Of a stretch of 64,000 nucleotides of DNA, positions 17,789-28,188 are shown one piece after another. The translations under genes were made by a program, and so were the position numbers. The notes below the pieces were generated by a model. The model worked only from the letters and a program-made list of their open reading frames with translations, was not told the DNA's origin and searched no databases. Location of the stretch: positions 62,001 through 126,000 of the forward strand of contig NZ_LQIX01000004.1 in assembly GCF_001500045.1 (NCBI RefSeq). The letters run 5' to 3'. The DNA comes from Mycobacterium sp. GA-1199 (GTDB taxonomy: Bacteria; Actinomycetota; Actinomycetes; Mycobacteriales; Mycobacteriaceae). The stretch's first letter is position 1, and each line of letters opens with the position of its first letter.

Positions 17789-19234
17789 CGGGTTGATCTG
17801 GATCTTGGCGCCCGCGATGTCCTCCTCGACCGTCGCCGCCGCCGCGGCCGCATCGGGGATGACCGCCAGAACCCGGGAGTCGTCGGGCGTGCGGACCGCG
17901 AGGAACGCCTTCTCCGGCGAGCCCTCGCGGTCGAACGGCGTCGTCCACGTCTCCACGGTGCCCACCCCGGTCCAGTCGACCAGCGCCGTCCGAGTCGGTT
18001 CCCGGTCGACTTCGGATTGGACATCCTCCCAACGGAACTCATGTGGCGGCGGCTCGGCGCCGTAGATCCCGAAGCTGTGCTTGGTGAGGTAGCCGCCGTT
18101 GGCGGTGATCAGCCCGAGTGCTCCTGGGGCGGCGACGAGTCGCTCGGCCATGGTCGCGATCGAGTGGGTCACGTAGTTGTTCCACGGGCCGCCCGCGAAG
18201 GTGAGCCCGCCGGTCACCGTCAGCGGCCTGCCGGGGTCCCCGATCGGCAGGCCAAGTTCGTTGGCAGCCACCTGAACCGCCGAAGGGAAGCACGAGTAGA
18301 CGTCGATGAGTTCGACATCGTCGACGCCGATCCCGGCCAGCTCCAGCGCTCGCCGCCCACCGATCCGGATCGCGGGAGACGTGTAGAACTCCGCGCGCTC
18401 GCCGATCGCGTACGTGTCATGCGAGTCGGTACCCGAGTACGGGAACACCCAGCGGTCCCTGGGAATCTGCAGATGCGTGGCCCTCTCGACCGAGGTGAGT
18501 ACCAGCACCGCGGCCTGGTCGACCATGTTGTTGGAGTTCATCAACTTCGGGTAGGGCCAGCTGATCATCCGGTTGCTCGGACCGGCCTGCCAGATCTCCT
18601 CGGCCGGCAACGCGTCCCGGACCCACGCGTGCGGGTTGCTCGCCGCGACCGTGCTGAATTGTGCCCACAGTTCACCGATCCGGCGCCGGTGCTCCTCGTC
18701 GGACCGGCCCGCGGCGATCCGCACGGCTTGTTCGAACATCGGGTAGACGAAGGCCGGCCGGTCCAGGTGGATCTTGATTTCGGCGGGTCCGGCCATGGGA
18801 ACGCCTTCGTCGGCGCCCTGGGCCATCGGGACGGACTCGTCCTGGCGCGGCCAGTCCGGCTTGACTCCCTTGGCGCGCAGCCGACTCCGGGTGCGCCAGG
18901 TCTCACCGCCTGCGATCAGGACCACCTCGGCCCGACCGTTCTGGATGTCTCGGCACGCCTCGTTGACCAGTGACTGCGGCGTGTTGCCGCCCACCCCGGT
19001 ATACCGGGTCGCGGCGTTGCCGGCGTGGAGGCGTTGTGCGAGAAGCAATCCCGCATCGCGAAACCGCCAGGAGAGAAGGTTGACCACGCGAACCGAGTCC
19101 GCGGCCTCCAGGACCCTGGGATCGGCCGCTTCGCGTGCCGCGGCGACCATCAGTTCGATCGGCGACACGTCGGGGTTTTCGTCGCGCTGGTTGACTTGTC
19201 CGTAGCCCACCAACACCGGAGTCCTGGGTTCCAT
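17765..19234 (-). CDS. Thiolase-fold acetyl-CoA acetyltransferase-like protein (Rv1867-like)
   Basis: 489 residues from ATG 19234 (MEPRTPVLVGYGQVNQRDE). The thiolase-like fold shows in VLIAGGETWRTRS, SCFPSAVQVAANELGL and TVTGGLTFAGGPWNNYVTHS. The usual nucleophile Cys motif is not obvious; the region VGGNTPQSLVNEACRDIQ takes its place, as in SCP2-thiolase-like or sterol-carrier proteins. It is the last gene of a three-gene operon: its start codon overlaps the CoA-transferase stop (TGATG). A role in acyl-CoA chain processing is inferred. Confidence 0.8.
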   Translation of the reverse strand: MEPRTPVLVGYGQVNQRDENPDVSPIELMVAAAREAADPRVLEAADSVRVVNLLSWRFRDAGLLLAQRLHAGNAATRYTGVGGNTPQSLVNEACRDIQNGRAEVVLIAGGETWRTRSRLRAKGVKPDWPRQDESVPMAQGADEGVPMAGPAEIKIHLDRPAFVYPMFEQAVRIAAGRSDEEHRRRIGELWAQFSTVAASNPHAWVRDALPAEEIWQAGPSNRMISWPYPKLMNSNNMVDQAAVLVLTSVERATHLQIPRDRWVFPYSGTDSHDTYAIGERAEFYTSPAIRIGGRRALELAGIGVDDVELIDVYSCFPSAVQVAANELGLPIGDPGRPLTVTGGLTFAGGPWNNYVTHSIATMAERLVAAPGALGLITANGGYLTKHSFGIYGAEPPPHEFRWEDVQSEVDREPTRTALVDWTGVGTVETWTTPFDREGSPEKAFLAVRTPDDSRVLAVIPDAAAAAATVEEDIAGAKIQINPDGTAAIL

Positions 19235-21537
19235 CACGGCCTTTCTCGGTATGCGAAGAGTGTGCCCTCGGCGATGAGCCGATCGGTCTCCTCGGCGGAG
19301 ATGTCGAGGATCTGCCGGCAGATCCGACGGGTCTGCTCCCCCGGCATCGGCGCGGGCCTCAGCCGGGCGGGCGGAATAGTCGTGTACGACGCCGGCCCCG
19401 TTTCGGTGAGCATGGGCGCATCGAAAAGTGGATGCACCATGTCGGAGTACAGCTTTCGGAAACGCACCTGTGGGTCGTCGGGCACATCGACGGCACGGTT
19501 CATCGGTGCGGCGGCGATTCCCGCGTCTTGCAGCGTGCGCGCCACCGTGGTCTTGTCGCGGGCGCGGGTCCATTCGACGGTGTCGCCGCCGGTGATCGAT
19601 TTCAGCGCGGCGTGGTCGTTCTCGGAGCGCAGCGAGACCACACACCACTCGTCGTCGCCGGCGCACGGATACACACCGTGTGCCGAGGTGTCGTCGGCGA
19701 CGGGCAGGCCTGCCGCCCGCGCGGATTCGGCGACATAACGGGTCGCCAGTTGGCTGATCGCGGCCTCGGCCTGCGAGACGTGGACGTGTGCGGGATGTCC
19801 AGTGCGGTCGCGCCGGATCAGCGCAGCCAGTGCGGCGATCGCGGTGAGCCGCGCCGACACGTGGTCCGGGAAGATCGTCGTCGCATCGTAGAAGCCGCCG
19901 TCGCCGGACGCCCACAGCGAGGTGACCCCGGTGGTCGCGCGTACCAGTGGCCCGTATCCCATGCGGCCGCTCCACGGGCCGGTTGCGCCGAAGGCGCTGC
20001 TCTCCGCGAGAACGATGCGCGGATTCAGTTCCCGCAGACGGTCGTAGGAGAACCCCAGCGACGCAAGCGTTCCCGGCTTGAAGTTGGCGAACACCGCGTC
20101 GGCGCCCGTGACCAGTCGGGAGAACAGGTCGGCGCCCGCGCGAGTCCGCAGCTCGAGTCCCAGGCTCTCCTCGTTGCGGTGGGTCAGTGCCCAGGACCTG
20201 CTCATCACCTGACCGGGCGGCGCCTGGCGCAGCCCGTCGGGGTATGCGGCGCTCTCGATCTTGATCACCTCGGCACCGAGGTCGGCGAACAACCTGCCGA
20301 GTTCGCCCCCGGCGACGATGACGCCGAGGTCGAGGATGCGCATCCCGTCGAAAGGGCGCTGCGATGCGGCGGTGTCCGGCGACGAGACCACCGATGACGG
20401 TGTGGCCCAGACAGGTTCGTCGGCGCCGGAATCTGGGGCCAACCGCTTTAGGCCGCGATGGTGCCCGTCGACGACGAACGGCCCCACCGGGGTGACGACA
20501 TCCGCTCCCGGAGCGAACTGGGCGGTCGTCAGCGCACCGACCGCGCCGAAGTGCTCGGAGGCCAACGTCTCCGTGGGGGTGAGCACGGCGGCGATGGGCA
20601 CCCCCCGCGCTTGTCCCTCGGTGACCAGTGCGTCCATGGTCTGGGCCGCGACGAAATTTCCGATCAGCGCGTTGAGTTCACCAGACGCCGCATACCGCGC
20701 GGCGATCGTGTCGAACTTGGGGTCGGCGAATCGCTCGGGTTCCCCGAGCCAGGCGCGCATGCCCCGCCACTGACGCGGAGACAGCAGACAGATCCGTACG
20801 TGCCCGTCTTTGCAGGCGAAGATCGGATAGATGTTCTGGTTACGGGGCCTGCCGCGCCAGATTTCGGTGGTCTTCTTGATGCCGACAGCCGCCTGACCCT
20901 CCGATCCGAACGGCGGATCCAGCGACTGAAGCACCGCTTCGAACCGGGAGAAATCGATGTACTCGCCTGTGCCGGTGCGTAACCGGCGGTAGTAGGCGGC
21001 CAGCGCCGCCCATGCCGCCTGTGCCGCAACGGTTCCTGATGCCAGCCCGGCCGGGGGCAACACCGGGGTGCCCGCGGTCGGCCCGGTACGAGAGAGCGCG
21101 GTCGACAACGCGTACAGCACGGGGTCCGTGGCTTGCCAGCAGGCATACGGCCCGTCGGTGCCGAAGTCCGTGACCGACAGCACCACGAGGTGACTGAACT
21201 GTCGAACTAGCGCAGAACACGATGTCCCGAATTCGACTGTCCCGCCGTATCTTCCGCTATCGATGACGATATCGGCGGTGCTCGCAAGGTCTAACAGCGC
21301 CCGACGGTCGTCGGGGTCGGCCGGGTCGAGAACCGCACACCGCTTGTTCGCGTTGTTCAACCGGAACGGGATACTCGCTCCGGCTACAGTCGGCAACGCG
21401 TGCCGGTCGGACCGCCCACCGGGCGGCTCGATCTTGAGCACATCGGCGCCGAGGTCGGCGTACAGCCGGCTCACTGTGTCGGATTCGGCGCCGCCGAGAT
21501 CGAGCACCCGCACGGAGGCCAGCAGTGGTTCGCTCAT
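19234..21537 (-). CDS. Tandem CaiB/BaiF CoA-transferase domain protein (Rv1866-like)
   Basis: 767 residues, about twice the usual family III CoA-transferase length because two CaiB-like domains are fused. The N-terminal domain (about 1-370) has VRVLDLGGAESDTVSRLYADLGADVLKIE-type sequence starting near residue 10. The C-terminal one (about 385-767) begins MRILDLGVIVAGGELGRLFA and has HRNEESLGLEL. The catalytic Asp candidate in the second half lies near FPDHVSARLTAIAALAAL. It transfers CoA between carboxylates or acts as an alpha-methylacyl-CoA racemase-like enzyme. Coupled at both ends: its ATG overlaps the LLM stop (ATGA) and its stop overlaps the thiolase start. Confidence 0.85.
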   Translation of the reverse strand: MSEPLLASVRVLDLGGAESDTVSRLYADLGADVLKIEPPGGRSDRHALPTVAGASIPFRLNNANKRCAVLDPADPDDRRALLDLASTADIVIDSGRYGGTVEFGTSCSALVRQFSHLVVLSVTDFGTDGPYACWQATDPVLYALSTALSRTGPTAGTPVLPPAGLASGTVAAQAAWAALAAYYRRLRTGTGEYIDFSRFEAVLQSLDPPFGSEGQAAVGIKKTTEIWRGRPRNQNIYPIFACKDGHVRICLLSPRQWRGMRAWLGEPERFADPKFDTIAARYAASGELNALIGNFVAAQTMDALVTEGQARGVPIAAVLTPTETLASEHFGAVGALTTAQFAPGADVVTPVGPFVVDGHHRGLKRLAPDSGADEPVWATPSSVVSSPDTAASQRPFDGMRILDLGVIVAGGELGRLFADLGAEVIKIESAAYPDGLRQAPPGQVMSRSWALTHRNEESLGLELRTRAGADLFSRLVTGADAVFANFKPGTLASLGFSYDRLRELNPRIVLAESSAFGATGPWSGRMGYGPLVRATTGVTSLWASGDGGFYDATTIFPDHVSARLTAIAALAALIRRDRTGHPAHVHVSQAEAAISQLATRYVAESARAAGLPVADDTSAHGVYPCAGDDEWCVVSLRSENDHAALKSITGGDTVEWTRARDKTTVARTLQDAGIAAAPMNRAVDVPDDPQVRFRKLYSDMVHPLFDAPMLTETGPASYTTIPPARLRPAPMPGEQTRRICRQILDISAEETDRLIAEGTLFAYRERP

Positions 21538-22436
21538 GCCGCGAGGAGGCTCTCGACCCACCGCAGGTGGTCGTCGGCGTCGGTGGCCACATACATCAGG
21601 TCGACGAAGACATCGGGATAACCGGCGTCGGCCAGCGTCCGCACCGCCTCGGAGACCGCGTCGATCGGCGTGCCCCCGGCGACGTTGATCCGTACGTAGG
21701 TGTGGATGGCCGACGGATCCCGGCCGGCCTCGCGGGCGGCGTCGTCGATGGTGCGGCGCTGCATCGCCAGGAACTCGGGACTGACACCGCCGGGCACCAG
21801 TACGGCCGGGAGCCATCCGTCGCCGCGCGTCCCGATGCGCCGCAGGCTCGCTCCAGTGAACCCGCCCAGATAGATCGGCGGGCGCGGTTGCTGGACCGGT
21901 TTGAGGTCCACCCACGACAGCGGGATCGACCACCGCTTGCCGTCGTGTTGCACCGGATTCGTCGTCCACAGCTGCTCGAGGGCATCGAGCACCTCGTCCA
22001 GTTGGGCTCCGCGGTCGCGAAACGGGGCACCGGCGGCCGAGAACTCCTCTGGCGACCACCCGATGCCGAACCCCGGAACGAGCCTGCCCCCGCTGACCAC
22101 ATCGATGGCCGTCAGTTGCCGGCCCAGCTGCGCCGGCGGATACCACGGGGCGACGAACACGCTGCTGCCCAACCGGACGCGTGACGTCGCGGCGGCCACC
22201 ACCGCCAGCGCGATGAAAGGATCCAGTGCCGCGCGGAACTGCTCGGGGATGCTGTCTTGACCCGCGTAGCCGACGCTGGGGTGCACCGCCGTCAGCAGCC
22301 GGTCTCCCACCCACAGACTGTCCGCGCCCAGGTTTTCGGCGGTGGCGGCGTAGCGCGCGAGGTCCGCCCGGGCGGACGGCCCGAACTGTTGCACTGCGAA
22401 TCCCAACACGCCAGACAGGCTAATGGGTAGCTTCAC
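21534..22436 (-). CDS. LLM-class F420-dependent oxidoreductase
   Basis: 300 residues from GTG 22436 ([19 protein letters not shown]). This luciferase-like TIM barrel has [45 protein letters not shown] and [17 protein letters not shown]. Such enzymes use F420H2 or FMNH2; the substrate is unknown. It is the first gene of the LLM, CoA-transferase, thiolase operon, suggesting oxidation or reduction of an acyl-CoA or steroid-like intermediate (inference). The start lies only 43 bp from the divergent phosphoketolase start, so the promoters overlap. Confidence 0.85.
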   Translation of the reverse strand: MKLPISLSGVLGFAVQQFGPSARADLARYAATAENLGADSLWVGDRLLTAVHPSVGYAGQDSIPEQFRAALDPFIALAVVAAATSRVRLGSSVFVAPWYPPAQLGRQLTAIDVVSGGRLVPGFGIGWSPEEFSAAGAPFRDRGAQLDEVLDALEQLWTTNPVQHDGKRWSIPLSWVDLKPVQQPRPPIYLGGFTGASLRRIGTRGDGWLPAVLVPGGVSPEFLAMQRRTIDDAAREAGRDPSAIHTYVRINVAGGTPIDAVSEAVRTLADAGYPDVFVDLMYVATDADDHLRWVESLLAA

Positions 22437-22479
22437 GCGCACCGGGTACAGGAGTGGCACCCCTTCGCCCGTTTCGACG

Positions 22480-24969
22480 ATGATGAGCCAGATGACTGCC
22501 GAGGCCGTGTCCCCCACGCTGTCCGCCGATGAACTCGACCTGATCGACGCCTACTGGCGCGCCGCCAACTATCTGTCCGTCGGGCAGATCTATCTACTGG
22601 ACAATCCACTGCTGAGCGAGCCGCTGGCGCCGGAGCACGTCAAGCCGCGACTACTCGGCCACTGGGGCACCACACCGGGGCTCAACCTCGTTTACGCGCA
22701 CCTGAACCGCGTCATCCGTGACCGCGACGTCGACGTCATCTACATCACCGGCCCCGGCCACGGTGGGCCGGGCCTGGTCGCCAACGCGTATCTCGAAGGC
22801 ACCTACAGCGAGGTGTACTCGGCCATCTCCGAAGACACCGAGGGTATGCGAAAACTGTTCCGCCAGTTCTCCTTTCCCGGGGGCATCCCCAGCCACGTCG
22901 CCGCCGAGACCCCGGGTTCGATCCACGAGGGCGGCGAGTTGGGGTACGCGCTGGTGCACGCCTACGGCGCCGCGTTCGACAACCCCGACCTGGTGGTGGC
23001 CTGTGTCATCGGCGACGGCGAGGCCGAAACCGGCCCGCTGGCGGCGAGTTGGCATTCGAACAAGTTCCTCAACCCGGTCACCGACGGTGCGGTGCTGCCC
23101 ATCCTGCACCTGAACAGCTACAAGATCGCCAACCCCACGGTCCTCGCGCGGATTCCGCAGGAAGAGCTCGAGTCGCTGATGTTCGGCTACGGCTACCGGC
23201 CGATCACGGTGGCGGGGGACGATCCGGCCAACGTGCATCAGCAACTGGCGACCGCCCTCGACGAGGCCTTCGACCAGATCGCCGCGATCCAGCGCGCCGC
23301 TCGCCTCGACGGTGAGCCGGGCGGGCCCGTCGCGCGACGATCAAGCGGCGAGGAACGAGCCGCGTTGAGGAGTGAGACCTTCCGGCCCGTGTGGCCGATG
23401 CTGGTGTTGAGGACGCCGAAGGGCTGGACCGGCCCCCGGACGGTCGACGGCAAGAAGGTCGAGGGCACGTGGCGGTCCCACCAGGTTCCGTTGTCGGGCA
23501 CCCACACCAACCCCGAGCACCGCGCCCAGCTCGAGCAGTGGCTGCGCAGCTACCGACCCGAGTTACTGTTCGACGACGACGGCGCGTTACGGCCCGAGCT
23601 GCGCGCGCTCGCCCCGCGCGGACAGCGGCGGATGAGCGCCAACCCGCACGCCAACGGTGGTCTGCTGCTCAGGGATCTGGACCTGCCGCCGTTCACCGAC
23701 TACGCGGTGCCCGTCGACCAGCCCGCCTCCGAATCGACGGAGGCGACCCGGGTGCTCGGAACCTTTCTGCGCGACGTCATCGTGCGTAATGCCGACCGGT
23801 TCCGGTTGATGGGTCCCGACGAGACCGCATCCAACCGGCTGTCGGCGACCCTGGAGGTGACCGACAAGGCGTGGCTCGCCGAGGTCACCCCCGACGACGA
23901 GAACCTCGGTCCGGAGGGCCGGGTGATGGAGGTGTTGTCCGAACATCTCTGCCAGGGCTGGCTCGAGGGTTACCTGTTGACGGGCCGACACGGGCTGTTC
24001 AACTGTTACGAGGCGTTCATCCACATCGTCGACTCGATGCTCAACCAGCACGCCAAGTGGCTCAACAGCAGTCGGGAGTTGTCCTGGCGGGCGCCGATCG
24101 CGTCACTGAATTACCTTCTGACATCTCATGTTTGGCGTCAAGACCACAACGGCGCGTCGCACCAGGATCCCGGTTTCATCGACCACGTCGCCAACAAGCG
24201 CCCGGAGGTCGTGCGGGTGTACCTGCCGCCCGACGCCAACACGCTGCTGTCGGTGGCCGACCACTGCCTGCGCAGCCGTCACTACGTCAACGTGATCGTC
24301 GCCGGTAAGCAGCCGGCGCTGAACTACCTGGACATGGATTCGGCGATCGCGCACTGCACTCGAGGTCTGGGGATCTGGGAGTGGGCGAGCAACACGACCG
24401 GGGAGCCGGATGTCGTGCTCGCGTGCGCCGGCGACATCCCGACCCTGGAAACGCTTGCGGCCGCCGACATCCTGCGTCGGCGGCTGCCCGAGCTGAAGGT
24501 GCGGGTGGTCAACGTCGTGGACATCATGCGGCTACAACCGGAGTCCGAGCACCCGCACGGCCTGTCCGATCGCGAGTTCGACTCGATCTTCACCAAGGAC
24601 AAGCCGATCATCTTCGCCTACCACGGCTATCCCTGGCTGATCCACCGGCTGACCTACCGGCACGCCAACCACGCCCAGCTACATGTGCGCGGCTTCAAGG
24701 AACGCGGTACCACGACAACCCCGTTCGACATGGTGATGCTCAACGACCTGGACCGGTTCCATCTGGTCATGGACGTGATCGACCGCGTCGACGGGCTGGG
24801 CAGCAGCGTGGCCGGGCTGCGTCAGGAGATGGCCGATGCCCGGCTCGCGGCCCGGCGCTACACCCGGGAGTACGGCGAGGACGATCCGGCGATCTCGGGG
24901 TGGACGTGGGACCCGGATTACCAGGCGCCGTCGCTGTCGCAGGACACCCTCAGCGAACACGACCGCTAA
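22480..24969 (+). CDS. xfp: Xylulose-5-phosphate/fructose-6-phosphate phosphoketolase
   Basis: 829 residues from ATG 22480; alternative ATGs at 22483 and 22492. The thiamine-diphosphate enzyme signatures are [79 protein letters not shown], and in the C-terminal half [17 protein letters not shown]. It cleaves xylulose-5-P or fructose-6-P with phosphate to acetyl-P plus a triose- or tetrose-P, a carbon-saving bypass of glycolysis. Length and motifs are complete. No acetate kinase or phosphotransacetylase is adjacent in the window; M. tuberculosis lacks this gene as far as I recall. Confidence 0.93.
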   Translation: MMSQMTAEAVSPTLSADELDLIDAYWRAANYLSVGQIYLLDNPLLSEPLAPEHVKPRLLGHWGTTPGLNLVYAHLNRVIRDRDVDVIYITGPGHGGPGLVANAYLEGTYSEVYSAISEDTEGMRKLFRQFSFPGGIPSHVAAETPGSIHEGGELGYALVHAYGAAFDNPDLVVACVIGDGEAETGPLAASWHSNKFLNPVTDGAVLPILHLNSYKIANPTVLARIPQEELESLMFGYGYRPITVAGDDPANVHQQLATALDEAFDQIAAIQRAARLDGEPGGPVARRSSGEERAALRSETFRPVWPMLVLRTPKGWTGPRTVDGKKVEGTWRSHQVPLSGTHTNPEHRAQLEQWLRSYRPELLFDDDGALRPELRALAPRGQRRMSANPHANGGLLLRDLDLPPFTDYAVPVDQPASESTEATRVLGTFLRDVIVRNADRFRLMGPDETASNRLSATLEVTDKAWLAEVTPDDENLGPEGRVMEVLSEHLCQGWLEGYLLTGRHGLFNCYEAFIHIVDSMLNQHAKWLNSSRELSWRAPIASLNYLLTSHVWRQDHNGASHQDPGFIDHVANKRPEVVRVYLPPDANTLLSVADHCLRSRHYVNVIVAGKQPALNYLDMDSAIAHCTRGLGIWEWASNTTGEPDVVLACAGDIPTLETLAAADILRRRLPELKVRVVNVVDIMRLQPESEHPHGLSDREFDSIFTKDKPIIFAYHGYPWLIHRLTYRHANHAQLHVRGFKERGTTTTPFDMVMLNDLDRFHLVMDVIDRVDGLGSSVAGLRQEMADARLAARRYTREYGEDDPAISGWTWDPDYQAPSLSQDTLSEHDR

Positions 24970-24980
24970 ACTGGATTTTC

Positions 24981-25742
24981 GTGTCCGACCAAGCCGCCCT
25001 AGCCGAGCGCCCGCATCCGCTGGTCGAACAGCTCTCCGCGCTGCACCACTTCCGTATGTACGTCGACATCGCGGTGGTCGTGGTGGTGTTGGCGCTGACG
25101 AACTTGATCGCGCACTTCACCACGCCGTGGGCCAGTGTGGCGACGGTCCCCGCGGCGGCACTGCTGCTGGTGGCGCTGGTGCGCTCCCGCGGCCTGGGGT
25201 GGGCCGAACTCGGCCTGAGTCGCGAGCACTGGAAGTCCGGGACCGGTTATGCGCTGGGCGCCGTCGCGCTGGTGGTGTCGGTCATCGCGATCGGCGCTCT
25301 GCTGCCGTGGACGCGGCCGATGTTCATGAACAACAACTACGCCACGATCTCGGGTGCCCTCATCGCGTCGATGGTCATCATTCCCTTACAGACCGTGATC
25401 CCCGAAGAACTGGCCTTCCGCGGGGTGCTGCACGGAGCGCTCGACCGCGCCTGGGGATGGCGTGGCGTCGCCGCGGCCGGCTCGTTGTTGTTCGGGCTCT
25501 GGCACATCGCCACCTCGCTGGGCCTGACCGCAAGCAACGTCGGATTCACCCGAATCTTCGGCGGCGGTGTGATGGGCACCGTTGCCGGCGTGACGTTGGC
25601 GGTGGTCGCCACCGGCTTTGCGGGCTTCGTCTTCACCTGGTTGCGGCGCCGCAGCGGCAGCCTGATCGCGCCGATCGCTCTGCACTGGTCGCTGAACGGG
25701 CTCGGCGCCCTGGCCGCCGCGTTGGTGTGGCACCTGAGCTGA
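24981..25742 (+). CDS. CPBP-family intramembrane metalloprotease (Rv1863c-like)
   Basis: 253 residues from GTG 24981 (MSDQAALAERPHPLVEQL), 11 bp after the phosphoketolase stop. About six to seven hydrophobic helices are seen. CPBP/Abi motifs are present: EELAFRGVLHGAL (EExxxR, about residues 142-154), FGLWHIATSL (His) and the final HWSLNGLGAL. These are the metal-binding residues of CAAX-prenyl-protease-like enzymes such as Rce1. The substrate is unknown. Convergent with the CGNR gene, 2 bp apart. Confidence 0.82.
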   Translation: MSDQAALAERPHPLVEQLSALHHFRMYVDIAVVVVVLALTNLIAHFTTPWASVATVPAAALLLVALVRSRGLGWAELGLSREHWKSGTGYALGAVALVVSVIAIGALLPWTRPMFMNNNYATISGALIASMVIIPLQTVIPEELAFRGVLHGALDRAWGWRGVAAAGSLLFGLWHIATSLGLTASNVGFTRIFGGGVMGTVAGVTLAVVATGFAGFVFTWLRRRSGSLIAPIALHWSLNGLGALAAALVWHLS

Positions 25743-25744
25743 CG

Positions 25745-26323
25745 TCAGCGCGAGGCGCGCTTGCGGGCGCGAAAATCCCGATTCTTGAGCTTGTTACCGC
25801 AGGTCGCCATGCTGCACCAGGTTCCGCCGTGGTTGCGGGAGCGGTCGTAGAACGCCCACAGGCACTCCTCGTTGGCGCACGCCTTCAACAGTGACCAGGT
25901 GCCGTCGCGCTGGGCGTCGTGGATCACCAGGAGCAGTCCGGTCAGACGGTCGCGCAGTGAGGTTCCCACTGCTGACAGGCGTATCCGCCCCGAGTCGTCG
26001 ACCTCGGCACGTGCGGGGCCACCGGCTACGGCCCGCAGCGGCGCCAACGCCGCCGCGCTGGGCGGCGGACCACCGGCGTTGTGGACCAGCATCGCGCGCA
26101 GGGCCTCGCGCACGACACGCAGCAGTTCGAGGTCGGCCTCCTCGACACCCTCTCCGGGGGCCAGTAGCCCCCTGTCTTGCAGCCAAGGCTGCGCGTCGTC
26201 CGGGTCGGCCAAACGGTCAGGGCCCGACGGCAACTCCGCCGTGTTGACCAGGTTCTGGACCAGCGCGAGACGCGGCGGCGCCGGCTTCGTCTCCTGGTCG
26301 CCGAGCCACCGCGTACGAGTCAT
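25745..26323 (-). CDS. CGNR zinc-finger/ABATE-domain transcriptional regulator
   Basis: 192 residues. The N-terminal ABATE domain (LALVQNLVNTAELP, PDDAQPWLQDRGLL) is followed by the C-terminal zinc-finger CANEECLWAFYDRSRN with TWCSMATCGNKLKNR. This gives four cysteines and the CGNR signature (here CGNK). Such proteins are putative stress- or ligand-responsive regulators. The upstream 106 bp shared with the divergent 26430 gene contain an inverted repeat that could be its operator. Confidence 0.83.
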   Translation of the reverse strand: MTRTRWLGDQETKPAPPRLALVQNLVNTAELPSGPDRLADPDDAQPWLQDRGLLAPGEGVEEADLELLRVVREALRAMLVHNAGGPPPSAAALAPLRAVAGGPARAEVDDSGRIRLSAVGTSLRDRLTGLLLVIHDAQRDGTWSLLKACANEECLWAFYDRSRNHGGTWCSMATCGNKLKNRDFRARKRASR

Positions 26324-26365
26324 AGAGAAAGCCTAGCGTTCTAGTGACCAGTGATTCAATTTGAT

Positions 26366-26381
26366 CGGTCACGCATGACCG
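26366..26381. promoter_or_regulatory. Inverted repeat CGGTCA-CGCA-TGACCG between divergent genes
   Basis: Perfect 6-bp arms in an AT-richer stretch between the CGNR regulator (minus) and the 157-aa protein (plus). The position is typical of an operator for the divergently transcribed regulator. Confidence 0.4.
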
Positions 26382-26429
26382 TTATAAAGTTTTCGATAGT
26401 CACGCACCCGCAGCTCATCGAGGATTGAT

Positions 26430-26903
26430 ATGCCGGACAGCCCGAAGCCGTACACCCTGCTGCCGTCGGTGGGCGTAGGAAGCGGGCGCGGGGCCCCGTC
26501 TCGGCGGGCGCGCATGGTGGCGCGGCTACGGGCGAACAAGTTCGACCGGATGGCGGCCGTCGGCGGCATCGCACCCGAGAGCGGTGCGTATGCCGCGCAC
26601 TGCGCCCGGCTGCTGTCTACCGCCGAGCGCGAGGCGGTGGCCAGGGCACTGCGGCGGATCGTGCGAGATGCCCGCGGGCGCGGCCCGCTGATGTCCTCCC
26701 GGGTGCCGTTGCACGTCCCGAACATCGCCGCCGCCGAGGACGTGATCGACGAGATAACGCTGCGACTGCACTCTCCCCGGCCGGTCGGGGCACGCGGTAT
26801 GGCGCGGCTTCGCATCCTGCTGGCGGACGGCGCAGGACCCGTATACCGGTACGGCCGCGGGGATCTCGTGGGGCGACTCCGCGCCGCGATGGCCGAGCTC
26901 TAG
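26430..26903 (+). CDS. Hypothetical protein, 157 aa
   Basis: I do not recognise a family. The protein is basic at the N-terminus ([20 protein letters not shown]), predicted soluble and helical, with no cysteines beyond one and no membrane segment. Residues about 60-110 ([19 protein letters not shown] then [20 protein letters not shown]) look like a compact helical domain. It is divergent from the CGNR regulator and overlaps the convergent alcohol dehydrogenase by 4 bp. Codon use matches neighbours, so it is probably a genuine gene. Confidence 0.6.
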   Translation: MPDSPKPYTLLPSVGVGSGRGAPSRRARMVARLRANKFDRMAAVGGIAPESGAYAAHCARLLSTAEREAVARALRRIVRDARGRGPLMSSRVPLHVPNIAAAEDVIDEITLRLHSPRPVGARGMARLRILLADGAGPVYRYGRGDLVGRLRAAMAEL

Positions 26904-27916
26904 ACGACCAACACGGCGGCCCCCGATACCCGGCCGGAGGCCAGATCGCTCAGCGCGGCGTCGGCCCGGTCGAGCGGGTATGGCGGGCTGGTCACCTCGA
27001 TGTGGTGTTCACCTGCGAAAGCCAGGAAGGCTCGGGCGTCGGCGCGAGTGTTGGCGGTGACCGACCTGACCTGACGCTCTTGAAAGAGGTGACGTTGGTA
27101 GTTCAGCGTCGGGATGTCGGAGAGGTGAATGCCCGCGATCGCAAGCGTGCCACCGCGATCGAGCGCTTCGAGTGCCGGCAGGACGAGCTCTCCGACGGGT
27201 GCGAACAGGATCGCGGCATCGAGGTCGACGGGCGGACGCTCATCCGCTCCCTGGGCCGACGCCGCCCCCAGGCTCACTGCGAGCTCACGCGCGGCCTCCC
27301 CGCGCGTCATGACGTGAACCTCGGCGCCCTGCGCGGCGGCCACCTGGGTCGTCAGGTGCGCGCTGCCGCCGAAACCGTATATGCCCAATCGGCCGCCCGG
27401 CGGTAGGTCCGCGCGCAGCAGCGCGCGATAACCGATGATCCCGGCGCACAACAGCGGCGCCAGCTCGGTGTCGGAATAGCCCGCGGGTAGCGGATGCGCG
27501 TATGCCGCTGGAACCGTTGCGAATTCGGCGTATCCGCCGTCGGCATCCCATCCCGTGTAACGCGATTCCGGGCACAGGTTCTCGTCGCCCCTGACGCAGT
27601 ACCGGCACCGCCCACACGTATGTCGCAGCCATGCGATGCCGACGCGGTCACCGATCGAGAACTCCGTACCCGCGTCCTCCCCCACCTCGACGACCTCACC
27701 CACCACCTCGTGGCCCGGTACGACTCCGGGCCGATGCACCGGAAGATCGCCTTCTGCGACGTGAAGATCGGTGCGGCACACGCCACATGCCCGCACCGCC
27801 ACCGCAAGCTCGCCGGTGCCCGGACGCGGAACCTCGACCTGCACGCGTTCCATGGGCCGCGCTGACATCGGACCCGGGCGACGCACCTGCCAGGCGGTCA
27901 TGGTGGAGACGTTCAT
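26900..27916 (-). CDS. adhA: Zinc-dependent alcohol dehydrogenase (AdhA-like)
   Basis: 338 residues from ATG 27916 ([15 protein letters not shown]). MDR-family features are the catalytic zinc ligands CGVCRTD and GHEVVGEV (His-Glu), and the structural zinc loop [15 protein letters not shown] with four Cys. [23 protein letters not shown] is a GxGxxG-like NAD(P) motif that reads GFGGSAH. It oxidises primary alcohols or reduces aldehydes. Position beside a CPBP gene and Apa matches M. tuberculosis adhA (Rv1862). Shares 4 bp with the convergent 157-aa gene. Confidence 0.88.
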   Translation of the reverse strand: MNVSTMTAWQVRRPGPMSARPMERVQVEVPRPGTGELAVAVRACGVCRTDLHVAEGDLPVHRPGVVPGHEVVGEVVEVGEDAGTEFSIGDRVGIAWLRHTCGRCRYCVRGDENLCPESRYTGWDADGGYAEFATVPAAYAHPLPAGYSDTELAPLLCAGIIGYRALLRADLPPGGRLGIYGFGGSAHLTTQVAAAQGAEVHVMTRGEAARELAVSLGAASAQGADERPPVDLDAAILFAPVGELVLPALEALDRGGTLAIAGIHLSDIPTLNYQRHLFQERQVRSVTANTRADARAFLAFAGEHHIEVTSPPYPLDRADAALSDLASGRVSGAAVLVV

Positions 27917-28143
27917 CACCACATGGTCGCGCCGCCGTGACCGCGGCACCACCCCTGGGCGTCTTCACTGACAGCGAACAACGCTAACGCCCGCGGCGGC
28001 GAACCGGACAGAGGTGGTGGGTGGGCACGTCGTCCCCTTATACGCCGGCCGATCACTTGTAGGGGAAATCCTGATTCCTCGGTGATAACAACGGCATAAC
28101 CTTGAGATAACGACAACCGTCGTACGGCTACGGCGAGGACTCA

Positions 28144-28166
28144 GTACCGGACGCGACGGCCGGTAC
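28144..28166 (+). promoter_or_regulatory. Inverted repeat GTACCGG / CCGGTAC in leader of small secreted protein
   Basis: Perfect 7-bp arms with a 9-nt spacer, ending just before the ribosome site AAGGAGAGG (28171-28179). It could be a leader hairpin or an operator. Confidence 0.35.
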
Positions 28167-28188
28167 AGCGAAGGAGAGGGTGGAAGAG

